Assembly: GCF_052044135.1 (NCBI RefSeq)
Contig: NZ_JBQDYF010000003.1
Coordinates: 62,001 to 126,000 of the forward strand
Direction: 5' to 3'
DNA: 64,000 bases
Source of the DNA: Salinisphaera sp052044135
GTDB taxonomy: Bacteria; Pseudomonadota; Gammaproteobacteria; Nevskiales; Salinisphaeraceae
Part shown: positions 23,177 to 32,275 of the stretch, piece after piece
Layout of the letters: each line of letters starts with the position of its first letter
Position numbering within the stretch: position 1 is the first letter of the stretch
Notes under the pieces: generated by a model
Database searches by the model: none
The model's input: only the letters and a program-made list of their open reading frames with translations
What the model was told of the DNA's origin: nothing
Program-made: the position numbers and the translations under genes

Positions 23177-24495
23177 CTGAACCTGGGATCGATGCGGACA
23201 GCGGGGGCGGGCCTGAACAGCGGACCACCGGCCAGCACTGGCGCTGGACGATTATGGCCTCAATGGCGGACTACATCGACGCCGGCTCTATCGTGGCCGG
23301 TGGTGCGGGGTTGTCGATGTGGGCCAATGCCTTTCACCTGACCCACACCACGGTCGGCTTTCTGGGTGCGATCAGTTCGAATGCGATTTCCGCCGGTATC
23401 GGGGGCCTAATCGGAGGTTGGCTCGGCGATCGCCTGGGGCGTAAGCGGGTCTACCAATACGACTTGCTGCTCTATGCATTTGGCGGGTTGTGGCTGGTAT
23501 TCGCAATGAATCTGCCCATGCTGGCGATCGGTTATTTTCTCGTTGGCATCGCGGTCGGGGCCGATCTGCCGACGTCTTGGTCATTGATCGCTGAGTTCGC
23601 GCCACACCAGGCACGTCGCAAGCTCGTGGGCATGACCAATTTGTTTTGGTACATCGGTCCCGTCGTCACCCTGTGTCTCGCGCTGGTGTTGTCGCCGCTC
23701 GGTTTGCTCGGTATCCGTATTCTGTTCGCGCATCTGGTGATCGTTGCCCTCGTAACCTGGTATTTCCGGCGCGGGATGGTGGAATCCGAGCGCTGGGAAG
23801 CGGCAAGGGCATCCGATGACGTGGACGATGAGCGCGCGAGCGTGTTTCAGCTCGGTCGTCTCAAATCGCTTTTTTCCGGTGCCAACGCACGGGCATTGGC
23901 GTTTCTGTTCGTCGTGTTTACGTTCTGGCAAATTGCAGCCGGCACCTACGGGTTCTTTTTTCCCTACATATTACGTTCTCTGGGTAACACCAGTCAGGTG
24001 GCGAGCGTGGCGGTTGAAGGGGCTTGGTTCATCTCGGCCATGCTCTCACTGGGGATCATCTTTATTCCTTTCGGCGATCGTATAAACCGGCGACTGATGT
24101 TCGGCACCGGCGCCGCGCTGCAGGTGATCGCCTTCGTGCTCCTGCTGGTTTTTCCGATTTCGAACAGCTGGGTGGTGATCAGCAACGTGGTGTTGTTCGG
24201 GGTCGGACAGGGCGTCGCGCAATGGCCGTTTGTTCGGGTGTGGGCCTCGGAGCTTTTTCCCACGATGCTCCGAAGCACCGCCCAAGGCTTCAATTTCGGG
24301 GTCATGCGGATCATTGTCGGCGTCTGGAGCCTGTTCGTGCCGATGATCGCCGCCGGTGGCATCACGGTGCTGGCCAGCATTCTGGCCACCGTGCTAGCGA
24401 TCAGTGGCGTCGTGGGCACGATCTTCGCGCCGGATACCGGCGGGCGTTCGCTCGAGGCCATCGAGGCCGAGCGCGCAGATCGAGCCGGCGGTTAG
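23173..24495 (+). CDS. MFS sugar transporter, probable L-rhamnose importer
   Basis: 440 residues, about 12 membrane segments, with the MFS loop motif GGWLGDRLGRKRVYQYD and sugar-porter character. Encoded inside the rhamnose operon, translationally coupled to the mutarotase, with a gap of 28 bases to the lactonase gene. The substrate is inferred from context to be L-rhamnose. It is unlike the E. coli RhaT family. Confidence 0.83.
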   Translation: MTEPGIDADSGGGPEQRTTGQHWRWTIMASMADYIDAGSIVAGGAGLSMWANAFHLTHTTVGFLGAISSNAISAGIGGLIGGWLGDRLGRKRVYQYDLLLYAFGGLWLVFAMNLPMLAIGYFLVGIAVGADLPTSWSLIAEFAPHQARRKLVGMTNLFWYIGPVVTLCLALVLSPLGLLGIRILFAHLVIVALVTWYFRRGMVESERWEAARASDDVDDERASVFQLGRLKSLFSGANARALAFLFVVFTFWQIAAGTYGFFFPYILRSLGNTSQVASVAVEGAWFISAMLSLGIIFIPFGDRINRRLMFGTGAALQVIAFVLLLVFPISNSWVVISNVVLFGVGQGVAQWPFVRVWASELFPTMLRSTAQGFNFGVMRIIVGVWSLFVPMIAAGGITVLASILATVLAISGVVGTIFAPDTGGRSLEAIEAERADRAGG

Positions 24496-24523
24496 TCGGG
24501 GCGTGTCGAGCGAGGAGACCTCC

Positions 24524-25432
24524 ATGGAGATTGTCGACGCCCATGTCCATTTCTGGAAAATCGGCCAGGGCAACCAGCCGTGGCTGGAACATCCGCGGCC
24601 GAATCTGCTCGGCGATTATGCGCCGATGGCACATGATTTCGGTCCGGCCGATCTGTTGGCGGCTGCCGGCGATATCGAGATCGCGGCCGCGGTGCATGTC
24701 GAGGCCGATGCGCTGGACCCGGCGCGCGAGACCGAATGGCTCGCGGGCTTGCCGGGCTCGGGTGGCGCGGGCGATCTGCCGAGCGCGCTGGTGATTGGCG
24801 CCGATCTGTCGCAACCGGAGGCGCGCGACGTGCTCGAACGCCAGATCGCCGCGTCGAACCGCGTCCGCGGCGTGCGCCAGATTCTGAACGTACACGCCGA
24901 TCCGCTGTTCGATTACGTCGGCCGGCACTATATGCGCGAGCCGCAATGGCGGGCGAACTTCGCGTTGCTGGCCGAGTTCGGCCTGTCTTTCGATCTGCAG
25001 ATTTATCCGCACCAGATGCCGGCGGCGGCACTGCTGGCGGCCGAGCATCCGGACGTGACGTTCCTGATCAACCACGCCGGCATGTACGTCGACCGCGCCG
25101 GCGTGGCCGGCTGGCGGGCCTGGCGCGACGGCCTGCGCCGGCTCGCCGGGCTGCCCAATGTGGCGCTCAAGCTGTCCGGCTTCGGCATGCTCGATCATGA
25201 CTGGACGCTGGGCTCGATTCGCCCGCTGATTCTGGAGGGCATCGATGCCTTTGGTGTCGAGCGCTGCCTGTTCGCCTCGAACTATCCGGTGGACGGTCTC
25301 TATGCCGGCTATGCGGCGATCTGGCATGCCTATGCCGATGTGCTGGCGGACGCGGGGGCTGCCGTAAAGCAGGCGCTATTCGCGGACAATGCACGGCGGC
25401 TGTATCGCTTGCCGGGCCAGGAGAAGGCCTGA
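24524..25432 (+). CDS. amidohydrolase-family L-rhamnono-1,4-lactonase
   Basis: 302 residues of the amidohydrolase 2 family (COG3618), which includes fucono- and rhamnonolactonases. Metal-binding features are VDAHVHFW at the N-terminus, the mid-chain His in LINHAG, and Asp in FASNYPVDG. Located between the transporter and the L-rhamnose dehydrogenase, it should open the lactone made by that enzyme. GAGGAG lies ahead of the ATG at 24524. The stop overlaps the next start (TGATG). Confidence 0.87.
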   Translation: MEIVDAHVHFWKIGQGNQPWLEHPRPNLLGDYAPMAHDFGPADLLAAAGDIEIAAAVHVEADALDPARETEWLAGLPGSGGAGDLPSALVIGADLSQPEARDVLERQIAASNRVRGVRQILNVHADPLFDYVGRHYMREPQWRANFALLAEFGLSFDLQIYPHQMPAAALLAAEHPDVTFLINHAGMYVDRAGVAGWRAWRDGLRRLAGLPNVALKLSGFGMLDHDWTLGSIRPLILEGIDAFGVERCLFASNYPVDGLYAGYAAIWHAYADVLADAGAAVKQALFADNARRLYRLPGQEKA

Positions 25433-26202
25433 TGCTGCTCGAAGGGAAGAACATTTTCGTGACCGGCGGCTCGCGCGGCATCGGCCGCGGCATTGCGCTG
25501 GCCTGTGCCGAGCACGGCGCGAACGTCGCGATCAGCGCCGAGGACACGGCCGCCGAGCGCGAAATACTCGCGGCGACCGCTGCCGAGATCGAGGCGTACG
25601 GCGTCAGGGCGGCCTGGGTCGCCGCAGCGGCCGAGCATCCGGAGACGGGCGCGGCGCTGGTCGAAACCGCGGTCAATGCCTTCGGCCGGCTGGATGTATT
25701 CATCAACAACGCCGGCATTTGTCCGTTTCATTCGTTTCTGGACATGCCGCGCGAGACCTATCTCAAGACTGTGGAGGTGAACCTGAACGGTGCCTTCTTC
25801 GCGGTGCAGGCGGCGGCCAACCGGATGGTGGAGCAGGGCCAGGGCGGGGCCATCATCGCGGTCAGCTCGATTTCGGCGCTGGTTGGCGGCGGCATGCAGA
25901 CGCACTACACGCCGACCAAGGCCGGTGTGCTGTCGTTGATGCAGTCCACCGCGATCGCGCTCGGCCCGGACGGCATCCGCTGCAACGCGCTGCTGCCAGG
26001 CACGATCGAAACCGATATCAATCGCGAGGATCTGTCGGATGCGACCAAGCGCGATTACATGATCTTGCGTACGCCGCTCGGCCGGTTGGGCGCGCCGGAC
26101 GACATGGGCGGGCCCGCGGTGTTCCTTGCCTCCGATCTGGCCAAGTACGTCACCGGTGCCGCGTTGTTGGTTGATGGCGGGCTGTACGTCAACCTGCAGT
26201 GA
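25432..26202 (+). CDS. L-rhamnose 1-dehydrogenase (SDR)
   Basis: 256-residue short-chain dehydrogenase. Cofactor motif TGGSRGIGRGIA, NNAG motif, and active site Ser (SSISA) with YTPTK (Tyr-x-x-x-Lys). The blocks NNAGICPFHSFLDMPRE and GGGMQTHYTPTKAG match the L-rhamnose 1-dehydrogenase of Azotobacter as I remember it. Oxidises L-rhamnose to L-rhamnono-1,4-lactone. First catabolic step in this operon. NAD or NADP preference cannot be settled by eye. Confidence 0.9.
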   Translation: MLLEGKNIFVTGGSRGIGRGIALACAEHGANVAISAEDTAAEREILAATAAEIEAYGVRAAWVAAAAEHPETGAALVETAVNAFGRLDVFINNAGICPFHSFLDMPRETYLKTVEVNLNGAFFAVQAAANRMVEQGQGGAIIAVSSISALVGGGMQTHYTPTKAGVLSLMQSTAIALGPDGIRCNALLPGTIETDINREDLSDATKRDYMILRTPLGRLGAPDDMGGPAVFLASDLAKYVTGAALLVDGGLYVNLQ

Positions 26203-26228
26203 CCCACATCACGTTTACGGAACACGCC

Positions 26229-27023
26229 ATGGAACTTCCTGCCAACGCGTTCAAATCCAAACTGGCCGAGGCGCCGCTCTATGGTTGCTGGCTGGGTCTG
26301 GCCAATGCCTACAGCGCCGAGATCGTCGCCACCGCCGGTTTCGACTGGCTGCTCATCGACGGCGAGCACGCACCGAATACGGTGGTGACCATTCTCGATC
26401 AGCTGCGGGCGATCGAGCCCTGGCCGGCGGCGGCGATCGTGCGCGCGGTCAATCACGATCCGGCGCTGATCAAGCAGCTGCTGGATATCGGCACGCGCAC
26501 GCTCATGGTGCCGATGGTCGAGACCGGCGCCCAGGCGGCCGCGCTGGTGGCGGCGATGCGCTATGCCCCGGGCGGCTTCCGCGGCATGGGGGCGGGCGTG
26601 ATCCGGGCCGACCGCTGGGGGTCGGTGCCCGACTACGCCACCCGTGCGGCCGAATCGCTGTGTCTGATCACGCAGGTTGAATCGCCGGCCGGGGTCGAGA
26701 ATGTCGAGGCGATTGCCAACACCGAGGGTGTGGACGCCGTGTTCGTCGGCCCGGCCGATTTATCCACGAACATGGGCCATCTCGGCAACCCGGGCCACGA
26801 CGACGTGCAGGGCGCGATCCGGCGCGTGCTCGAAGCGACGCACGCCGCCGGCAAGGCGGCGGGCATTCTGGCGCCGGCCGAGTCCGATAGCCACCGTTAT
26901 CGCGAGGCCGGTTTCGATTTCATTGCCACCGGGCTCGACGTGGTCATGCTCAAGCGCGCCGCCGATGCCAACGCCGCCCGCCATCGCGACGGCTTGCCGG
27001 CCGCCGAACGCGCCACCTATTGA
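26229..27023 (+). CDS. rhmA: 2-keto-3-deoxy-L-rhamnonate aldolase
   Basis: 264 residues of the HpcH/HpaI class II aldolase family. Splits 2-keto-3-deoxy-L-rhamnonate into pyruvate and L-lactaldehyde. Motifs: GCWLGLANAYSAEI, DWLLIDGEHAPN (catalytic His), VPMVETGAQA, TQVESPAGVEN (metal Glu) and FVGPADLSTNMG (metal Asp). The frame opens 10 codons earlier at 26199, but the ATG at 26229 matches the family start (MELPANAFKSKL). Follows the dehydrogenase by 26 bases and precedes the aldehyde dehydrogenase. Confidence 0.92.
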   Translation: MELPANAFKSKLAEAPLYGCWLGLANAYSAEIVATAGFDWLLIDGEHAPNTVVTILDQLRAIEPWPAAAIVRAVNHDPALIKQLLDIGTRTLMVPMVETGAQAAALVAAMRYAPGGFRGMGAGVIRADRWGSVPDYATRAAESLCLITQVESPAGVENVEAIANTEGVDAVFVGPADLSTNMGHLGNPGHDDVQGAIRRVLEATHAAGKAAGILAPAESDSHRYREAGFDFIATGLDVVMLKRAADANAARHRDGLPAAERATY

Positions 27024-27068
27024 TCCGGAGCGGGGCGTTGCCCCGCACTCACCCGCCAGGAGACCGAG

Positions 27069-28511
27069 ATGAGCGACGTGACGACTTATCAGAACTATAT
27101 CGGCGGCGCGTTCGCGCCGTCGGCGTCCGGCGAGACCCGCGAGAACCGCAACCCGGCGACCGGGGCGTTGTTGTCGCGGGTGCCGGAATCGGATGCCAAC
27201 GACGTCCAGCGCGCGGTCGAGGCCGCCCGTGGCGCCCAGAAGGCCTGGGCCGCCCGGCCGGCGATCGAGCGCGCGGGCTATCTGCACAGGCTCGCCGACA
27301 AAATCCGCGCCAACGTGGACGATCTCGCGGCCGTGATCGTCGCCGAGCAGGGCAAGGTGGCGGGTCTGGCCGAGGTGGAGGTGAACTTCACCGCCGAATA
27401 TCTCGATTACATGGGCCAGTGGGCACGCCGCATCGAAGGCGAGATCATCGAAAGCGATCGCCCGGGCGAGCATATGTTTTTGTTTCGCAAGCCGCTCGGC
27501 GTGGTGGCCGGCATTCTGCCGTGGAACTTCCCGTTCTTTCTGATCGCGCGCAAGATGGCGCCGGCGCTGGTGACCGGCAACACCATCGTCATCAAGCCGA
27601 GCGAGGAAACGCCCAACAACTGTTTCGAGTTCGCGAAGTTGCTCGATACCCTCGATTTGCCGAAGGGCGTGTTCAACGTCGTCTCCGGCGGCGGGGCGAC
27701 CACCGGCAGCGCGCTGAGCGCCCATCGCGACATCGACATGATCAGTTTCACCGGCAGTGTCGCCACCGGCTCGGCGATCATGCACAACGCCGCCGACCAC
27801 ATCACCCAGGTCAACCTCGAGCTCGGCGGCAAGGCGCCGGCGATCGTCCTCGACGACGCCGATCTCGATCTGGCGGTGAAAGCGATCAAGGATTCGCGGG
27901 TGATCAACACCGGCCAGGTCTGCAACTGTGCCGAGCGGGTCTATGTCCAGCGCGGCGTGGCTGAGGCCTTTCAGCAGCGCATCGCCCAAGCGATGCAGGC
28001 GACCACCTACGGCGACCCCGGCGCCGACGCCTCGGTGGACATGGGGCCGTTGATCAATCAGGCCGGCCTGGACAAGGTGGCCGCCATGGTGGCATCAGCC
28101 AGGCAGGCCGGGGCCGAGGTGCTCACCGGCGGGCAGGTCGCCGATATCGGCCAGGGTTTCCACTACGAGCCGACCGTGCTCGCGGCCTGCACGCCCGAGA
28201 TGGAGGTGATGCGGGACGAGATCTTCGGGCCGGTGCTGCCGATCCAGGTGGTCGACGATCTCGACGAAGCGATCGCCCTGGCCAATCACTCGGATTACGG
28301 GCTGACCTCGTCGATCTATACCCGCGACCTCAACGCCGCGCTCAAGGCCTGCCGCGAACTCGAATACGGCGAAACCTACGTCAACCGCGAGAACTTCGAG
28401 GCCATGCAGGGCTTCCACGCCGGCACCGGCAAGTCCGGTATCGGCGGCGCCGACGGCAAGCACGGCTTGTACGAGTACACCCGCACCCACGTGGCGTACA
28501 TCCAGACCTGA
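27069..28511 (+). CDS. aldA: L-lactaldehyde dehydrogenase, AldA type
   Basis: 480 residues, very close to E. coli AldA: GILPWNFPFFLIARKMAPAL, GNTIVIKPSE, LELGGKAPAIV (catalytic Glu), GQVCNCAERVYVQ (catalytic Cys) and the C-terminal NRENFEAMQGFHAG. Oxidises L-lactaldehyde to L-lactate with NAD+. AGGAGACC precedes the ATG. Last gene of the rhamnose operon; a GC-rich hairpin follows. The pathway ends in pyruvate and L-lactate. Confidence 0.94.
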   Translation: MSDVTTYQNYIGGAFAPSASGETRENRNPATGALLSRVPESDANDVQRAVEAARGAQKAWAARPAIERAGYLHRLADKIRANVDDLAAVIVAEQGKVAGLAEVEVNFTAEYLDYMGQWARRIEGEIIESDRPGEHMFLFRKPLGVVAGILPWNFPFFLIARKMAPALVTGNTIVIKPSEETPNNCFEFAKLLDTLDLPKGVFNVVSGGGATTGSALSAHRDIDMISFTGSVATGSAIMHNAADHITQVNLELGGKAPAIVLDDADLDLAVKAIKDSRVINTGQVCNCAERVYVQRGVAEAFQQRIAQAMQATTYGDPGADASVDMGPLINQAGLDKVAAMVASARQAGAEVLTGGQVADIGQGFHYEPTVLAACTPEMEVMRDEIFGPVLPIQVVDDLDEAIALANHSDYGLTSSIYTRDLNAALKACRELEYGETYVNRENFEAMQGFHAGTGKSGIGGADGKHGLYEYTRTHVAYIQT

Positions 28512-28522
28512 CGCGGGCGCTC

Positions 28523-28557
28523 GCCGGCGGGTACGACGCGCTTCGCGGCCCGCCGGC
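28523..28557. terminator. bidirectional hairpin between aldA and glnD
   Basis: GCCGGCGGG (28523-28531) pairs perfectly with CCCGCCGGC (28549-28557). It sits between two convergent genes, 11 bases after aldA. No T tract is present in either direction. Confidence 0.55.
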
Positions 28558-28587
28558 AACCCGTTGCCTCACGGCCGTCGCCGCCGC

Positions 28588-31263
28588 TCAGTTGTCGGAC
28601 TGATCGAGTTCAGCCGTCATCACGGTGCGCAGTTCCCGCAATATGTCGTCGTCGCGAATGGCGGTCTGCTGGCGGTCGGTGATGAAGAACACATCCTCGG
28701 CACGCTCGCCGATGGTCGCGATCTTGGCGGTTTCCAGCAGGATGCCGCAGCGGTGGAAGACATCACCGATGATTGACAGCAAACCCGGGCGGTCGGCGGT
28801 CATGATCTCCATCACAGTGCAGTCGCGCTCGGTCGCCTGTGTGAAGTAGATCTGCGTGGGCACGTTGAAGTACTGGTTGCGGCGTCCCTGGCGGCGGGTC
28901 ACGTCGATGCTCTCGACCCTGGGGTCGGCGATGGCCTGAACCAGCGCGGCTTCGACCTCGCCGCGGCGGTAGGCATCCTCGACCGGGTGGCCGTCGTTCT
29001 CGGCAATCACGTAGGTATCCAGCGTGTAATCGTCGCTGGTGGTATTGATCCGCGCATCCATGACCGACAGGCCGAGTTGGGCCAGTACGCCGGTGGTCAC
29101 GCCGAACAGATAATCGCGATCGCGGGTGTAGACGAACAATGTCGTGCCCTGCTCGGGAATCTCCGAAATCGACACCAGCGGGGTTTGGTCATCGCCGTGG
29201 GTGATGATCGCCCGGGTCTGGCGGGCGATCTCGTCGGGGCTGTGGCGCAGGAAGTATTCCGGGTCGAAACGCGACCAGAGGTTCTTGAAGTGCGGCGTGT
29301 TGACGCCGGCCCGGGTGAGCATCGCAGCGGCGGCGCTGCGTGTTTCCGCGATCAATTCGTCGCGGTCAAGCGGGTCGTCCAGGCCGCGCTCGAGCGCCCG
29401 TCGCGTGTTGTTGTACAGATCGGTGAGCAGGCTTTCCTTCCACGAATTCCACAGGTCCGGATTGGTCGCCCGGATATCGCAGATGGTGAGCAAAAACAGG
29501 CGGTCCAGGCGTTCGCGCGAGCGGACTTCGCGCGCGAATTCGTTGACCACCTGTACATCGTTGATGTCCCGGCGCTGGGCGGTCATCGACATCAGCAAAT
29601 GGCGGCGCACCAGCCAGCAGACCAGATCCGTGTCGTCGGAGGAAATACCGTGGGCATTGCAGAACTCGCGCGCATCCTCGGCGCCCAGTTCCGAATGATC
29701 GCCGCCACGGCCCTTGGCGATGTCGTGCATCAGGCCGGCAATGTAGAGAATCTGCGGCTTGTTGAGTGCCTGCATCAGCTCGCTGGCGAACGGCATTTCG
29801 TCGTTGAAGCGCGGGATCGCCAGCCGTCGCATGTTGCGGATCACGAACAGTGTGTGTTCATCCACGGTCAGCGTATGGAACAGGTCGTACTGCATGCGGC
29901 CGATAATCTGGCCGAACTTCGGCAGGTAACGCCCGAGAATGCCATAGCGATTCATGCGGCGCAGGGCCCGGGTGACACCGCTGCGCTGGCGCAGGATTTC
30001 CGTAAAGAGCCGGCGGCAATGAATTGAATTGCGGAAGTTATCGTCGATCAGGCGACGATCCCGGCGCATCAGCCGAAGGGTGCGGGCACGAATCCCGTTC
30101 AGGCCGGGCCGGGTTTCCATGAGGTAGAAGATTTCCAGCAGCGCGCTCGGCGTCTGCACAAAGACCTTGTCATGGGTGACCTCGATGAAACCGTGGCGCG
30201 CCTGAAAGCGATCGTTGATCGGCTTGGGACGCTCGTCCTCGGTGGCATGCAGGATCGCCTCGGAAAAAAGCTGAAGCAGAACATCATTAAGCGCGGATAG
30301 CGCCTTGATATTGCGATAGTAAACCTGCATGAAGCGCTCGACCGCCAGGGTGTTTTCAGCGTCTTGGTAGCCGAGCAGATCCGCGATCTGAATTTGATGG
30401 TCGAACAGCAGGCGGTTCTCGTTACGCCCGGTGAGCATGTGCAGCGCGAAGCGCACCCGCCAGAGAAAGGCCTGGCCGCGATGCAGTTCGGAGAACTCGC
30501 GCCGGCTGAGGAAGCCGTAGTCGACCAGACCATCCAGCGTATGTGCGGCGAACTGACGCTTGGCCACCCAGGCGATGGTCTGGATATCGCGCAGCCCGCC
30601 GGGGGATTCCTTGACGTTGGGTTCGAGCTTGTAGGCGGTCTCGTCGTAACGCGCGTGGCGCGCCGCCTGTTCCGCGATCTTGGCATTGAAGAAATCGGCC
30701 GACGACCAGACGTATTCGGCCGACGTCGCGGCCCGCATCCGCGCGAACAGGGCCGGGTCGCCCACCAGCACGCGCGATTCCATCAGGTTCGTCATGATGG
30801 TGATGTCGTCGGCCGCCAGTTCGGCGCAGTCGGTCGGCGAGCGTACGCTGTGCCCGATTTCCAGGCCCAGGTCCCAGAGGTAGGTCAGAAAGCCTTCCAG
30901 CGCAGGGGCCACCGTGTCCAGCCGATTATGCTGATACAGCACCAGCAGGTCGATATCGGATTGCGGCAGCAATTCGTTGCGGCCATAGCCGCCGACGGCC
31001 ACCAGGCAGGCGCTGTCGGTCGCGACCAGCTCGCGCCAGGCGTGCACCAGCACCGCGTCCACGACTTCGCAGCGTGCACGAACCAGCCGCGTGATGGATT
31101 CGCCGTGCCGGAACGCGTCGGCGATGTATTGCTGACCCTCGTCGAGCGCGGCGCGCACGGATTTGGCGTCGCCGATGTCGAGTGCCCAGACACGATCGAG
31201 AAAGCCATCCCAGTCGGTCAGCCCGACCGACTCGAGTTCTTCAACGGGCAGGTTGGACGTCAT
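28588..31263 (-). CDS. glnD: bifunctional PII uridylyltransferase/uridylyl-removing enzyme
   Basis: 891 residues, normal for GlnD. Domains in order: nucleotidyltransferase (GGYGRNELLPQSDIDLL, about 90-106), a helical linker, an HD domain (GLMHDIAKGRGGDHSE, about 505-520) that removes UMP, and two C-terminal ACT domains (about 705-790 and 815-885) that sense glutamine. It adds UMP to PII when nitrogen is short. Starts one base after the map stop, so map and glnD form an operon. dapC or dapD commonly follows glnD; here the rhamnose operon intervenes. Confidence 0.96.
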   Translation of the reverse strand: MTSNLPVEELESVGLTDWDGFLDRVWALDIGDAKSVRAALDEGQQYIADAFRHGESITRLVRARCEVVDAVLVHAWRELVATDSACLVAVGGYGRNELLPQSDIDLLVLYQHNRLDTVAPALEGFLTYLWDLGLEIGHSVRSPTDCAELAADDITIMTNLMESRVLVGDPALFARMRAATSAEYVWSSADFFNAKIAEQAARHARYDETAYKLEPNVKESPGGLRDIQTIAWVAKRQFAAHTLDGLVDYGFLSRREFSELHRGQAFLWRVRFALHMLTGRNENRLLFDHQIQIADLLGYQDAENTLAVERFMQVYYRNIKALSALNDVLLQLFSEAILHATEDERPKPINDRFQARHGFIEVTHDKVFVQTPSALLEIFYLMETRPGLNGIRARTLRLMRRDRRLIDDNFRNSIHCRRLFTEILRQRSGVTRALRRMNRYGILGRYLPKFGQIIGRMQYDLFHTLTVDEHTLFVIRNMRRLAIPRFNDEMPFASELMQALNKPQILYIAGLMHDIAKGRGGDHSELGAEDAREFCNAHGISSDDTDLVCWLVRRHLLMSMTAQRRDINDVQVVNEFAREVRSRERLDRLFLLTICDIRATNPDLWNSWKESLLTDLYNNTRRALERGLDDPLDRDELIAETRSAAAAMLTRAGVNTPHFKNLWSRFDPEYFLRHSPDEIARQTRAIITHGDDQTPLVSISEIPEQGTTLFVYTRDRDYLFGVTTGVLAQLGLSVMDARINTTSDDYTLDTYVIAENDGHPVEDAYRRGEVEAALVQAIADPRVESIDVTRRQGRRNQYFNVPTQIYFTQATERDCTVMEIMTADRPGLLSIIGDVFHRCGILLETAKIATIGERAEDVFFITDRQQTAIRDDDILRELRTVMTAELDQSDN

Positions 31264-31264
31264 C

Positions 31265-32032
31265 TCAGGCGGTGACGAGCTGGCTCGGCGTGAGAATCTC
31301 GACGCCGGTGTCCGTGACCAGGAGTGTGTGCTCCCATTGGGCGGACAGGGAGTGATCCTTGGTCACCACGGTCCAGCCGTCGGGCAGCATCTTCACGTGG
31401 CGCTTGCCGGCGTTGACCATGGGCTCGATGGTGAAGGTCATGCCGGCCGCCAGCCGCATGCCGCTGCCGGGCTTGCCGTAATGCAGCACCTGCGGCTCCT
31501 CGTGAAAACCGCGTCCGATGCCGTGCCCGCAGTACTCGCGTACCACCGAACAGCGCTCGGATTCGACGTATTGCTGAATCGCCGCGCCGATGTCGCCGAG
31601 CGTGGCGCCCGGTTTGACCTGTTCGATGCCGATGTACATGGCTTTCTCGGCGACGTCGGAGAGGCGTTTCGCCTTGATCGACGGCTCGCCGGCGAAATAC
31701 ATGCGCGAACTGTCGCCGTGGAAGCCATCCTTGATCAACGTCACGTCGATATTGACCGCATCGCCTTTCTTGAGCTTCTTGTCGCCCGGAATGCCGTGGC
31801 AGACCACGTGGTTGATCGACGTACAGACAGACTTCGGAAAGCCGTTGTAGTTCAGCGGGGCGGGCGTGGTGCCGAGTTCATCCACCATGTATTCATGGCA
31901 GATGGTGTTGAGTTCGTCGGTGGTCACCCCGGGTTTGACGTAAGCGCCGATCATGTCGAGCACCTGCGCGGCCAGCCGACCGGCCTCGCGCATCTTGTCC
32001 TGTTCCTCGGGCGTCTTGATTGTCGCGCTCAT
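31265..32032 (-). CDS. map: methionine aminopeptidase, type I
   Basis: 255 residues. Removes N-terminal Met from nascent proteins. The five metal ligands are recognisable in NIDVTLI (Asp), HGDSSR (Asp), GHGIGRGFHEEP (His), TFTIEPM (Glu) and QWEHTLL (Glu). The ATG at 32032 (MSATIKTPEEQ) is preferred, with AAGGA nine bases upstream; the frame is open 11 codons further. Divergent from rpsB, as in many gammaproteobacteria. Confidence 0.95.
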   Translation of the reverse strand: MSATIKTPEEQDKMREAGRLAAQVLDMIGAYVKPGVTTDELNTICHEYMVDELGTTPAPLNYNGFPKSVCTSINHVVCHGIPGDKKLKKGDAVNIDVTLIKDGFHGDSSRMYFAGEPSIKAKRLSDVAEKAMYIGIEQVKPGATLGDIGAAIQQYVESERCSVVREYCGHGIGRGFHEEPQVLHYGKPGSGMRLAAGMTFTIEPMVNAGKRHVKMLPDGWTVVTKDHSLSAQWEHTLLVTDTGVEILTPSQLVTA

Positions 32033-32104
32033 CGCGTTCGATCCTTGCCGGTGGCAGAATGACAACGTCGCGCGGGCGCGACGGTGGCCTGTGAAGGGCC
32101 GCTA

Positions 32105-32113
32105 TGGTATAAA
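32105..32113 (+). promoter_or_regulatory. candidate extended -10 promoter of rpsB-tsf
   Basis: TGGTATAAA is an extended -10 (TGnTATAAA) 163 bases upstream of the rpsB start. It would give a leader of about 150 bases, comparable with the autoregulatory rpsB leader of E. coli. Confidence 0.5.
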
Positions 32114-32230
32114 CCGCTCGCGTTCGCGGCAATCCGCAGCGTTCGGGCGGCGTTTTCATCGCCCGAATTTTTCGAAATACACACGCGTATCGACACATGG
32201 TTCAGGGTGCCTCTTGCCCATTCCGGGCCG

Positions 32231-32264
32231 GGGTTGTTCCATGGGATGCGCGGAGGCTCAACCC
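32231..32264 (+). promoter_or_regulatory. leader hairpin at the rpsB ribosome-binding site
   Basis: GGGTTG (32231-32236) pairs with CAACCC (32259-32264), directly before the GGAGA ribosome-binding site. S2 is known to repress its own rpsB leader in E. coli; this stem is a candidate part of such a structure. Only the pairing is seen; the function is inferred. Confidence 0.4.
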
Positions 32265-32275
32265 GGAGAAAACCT

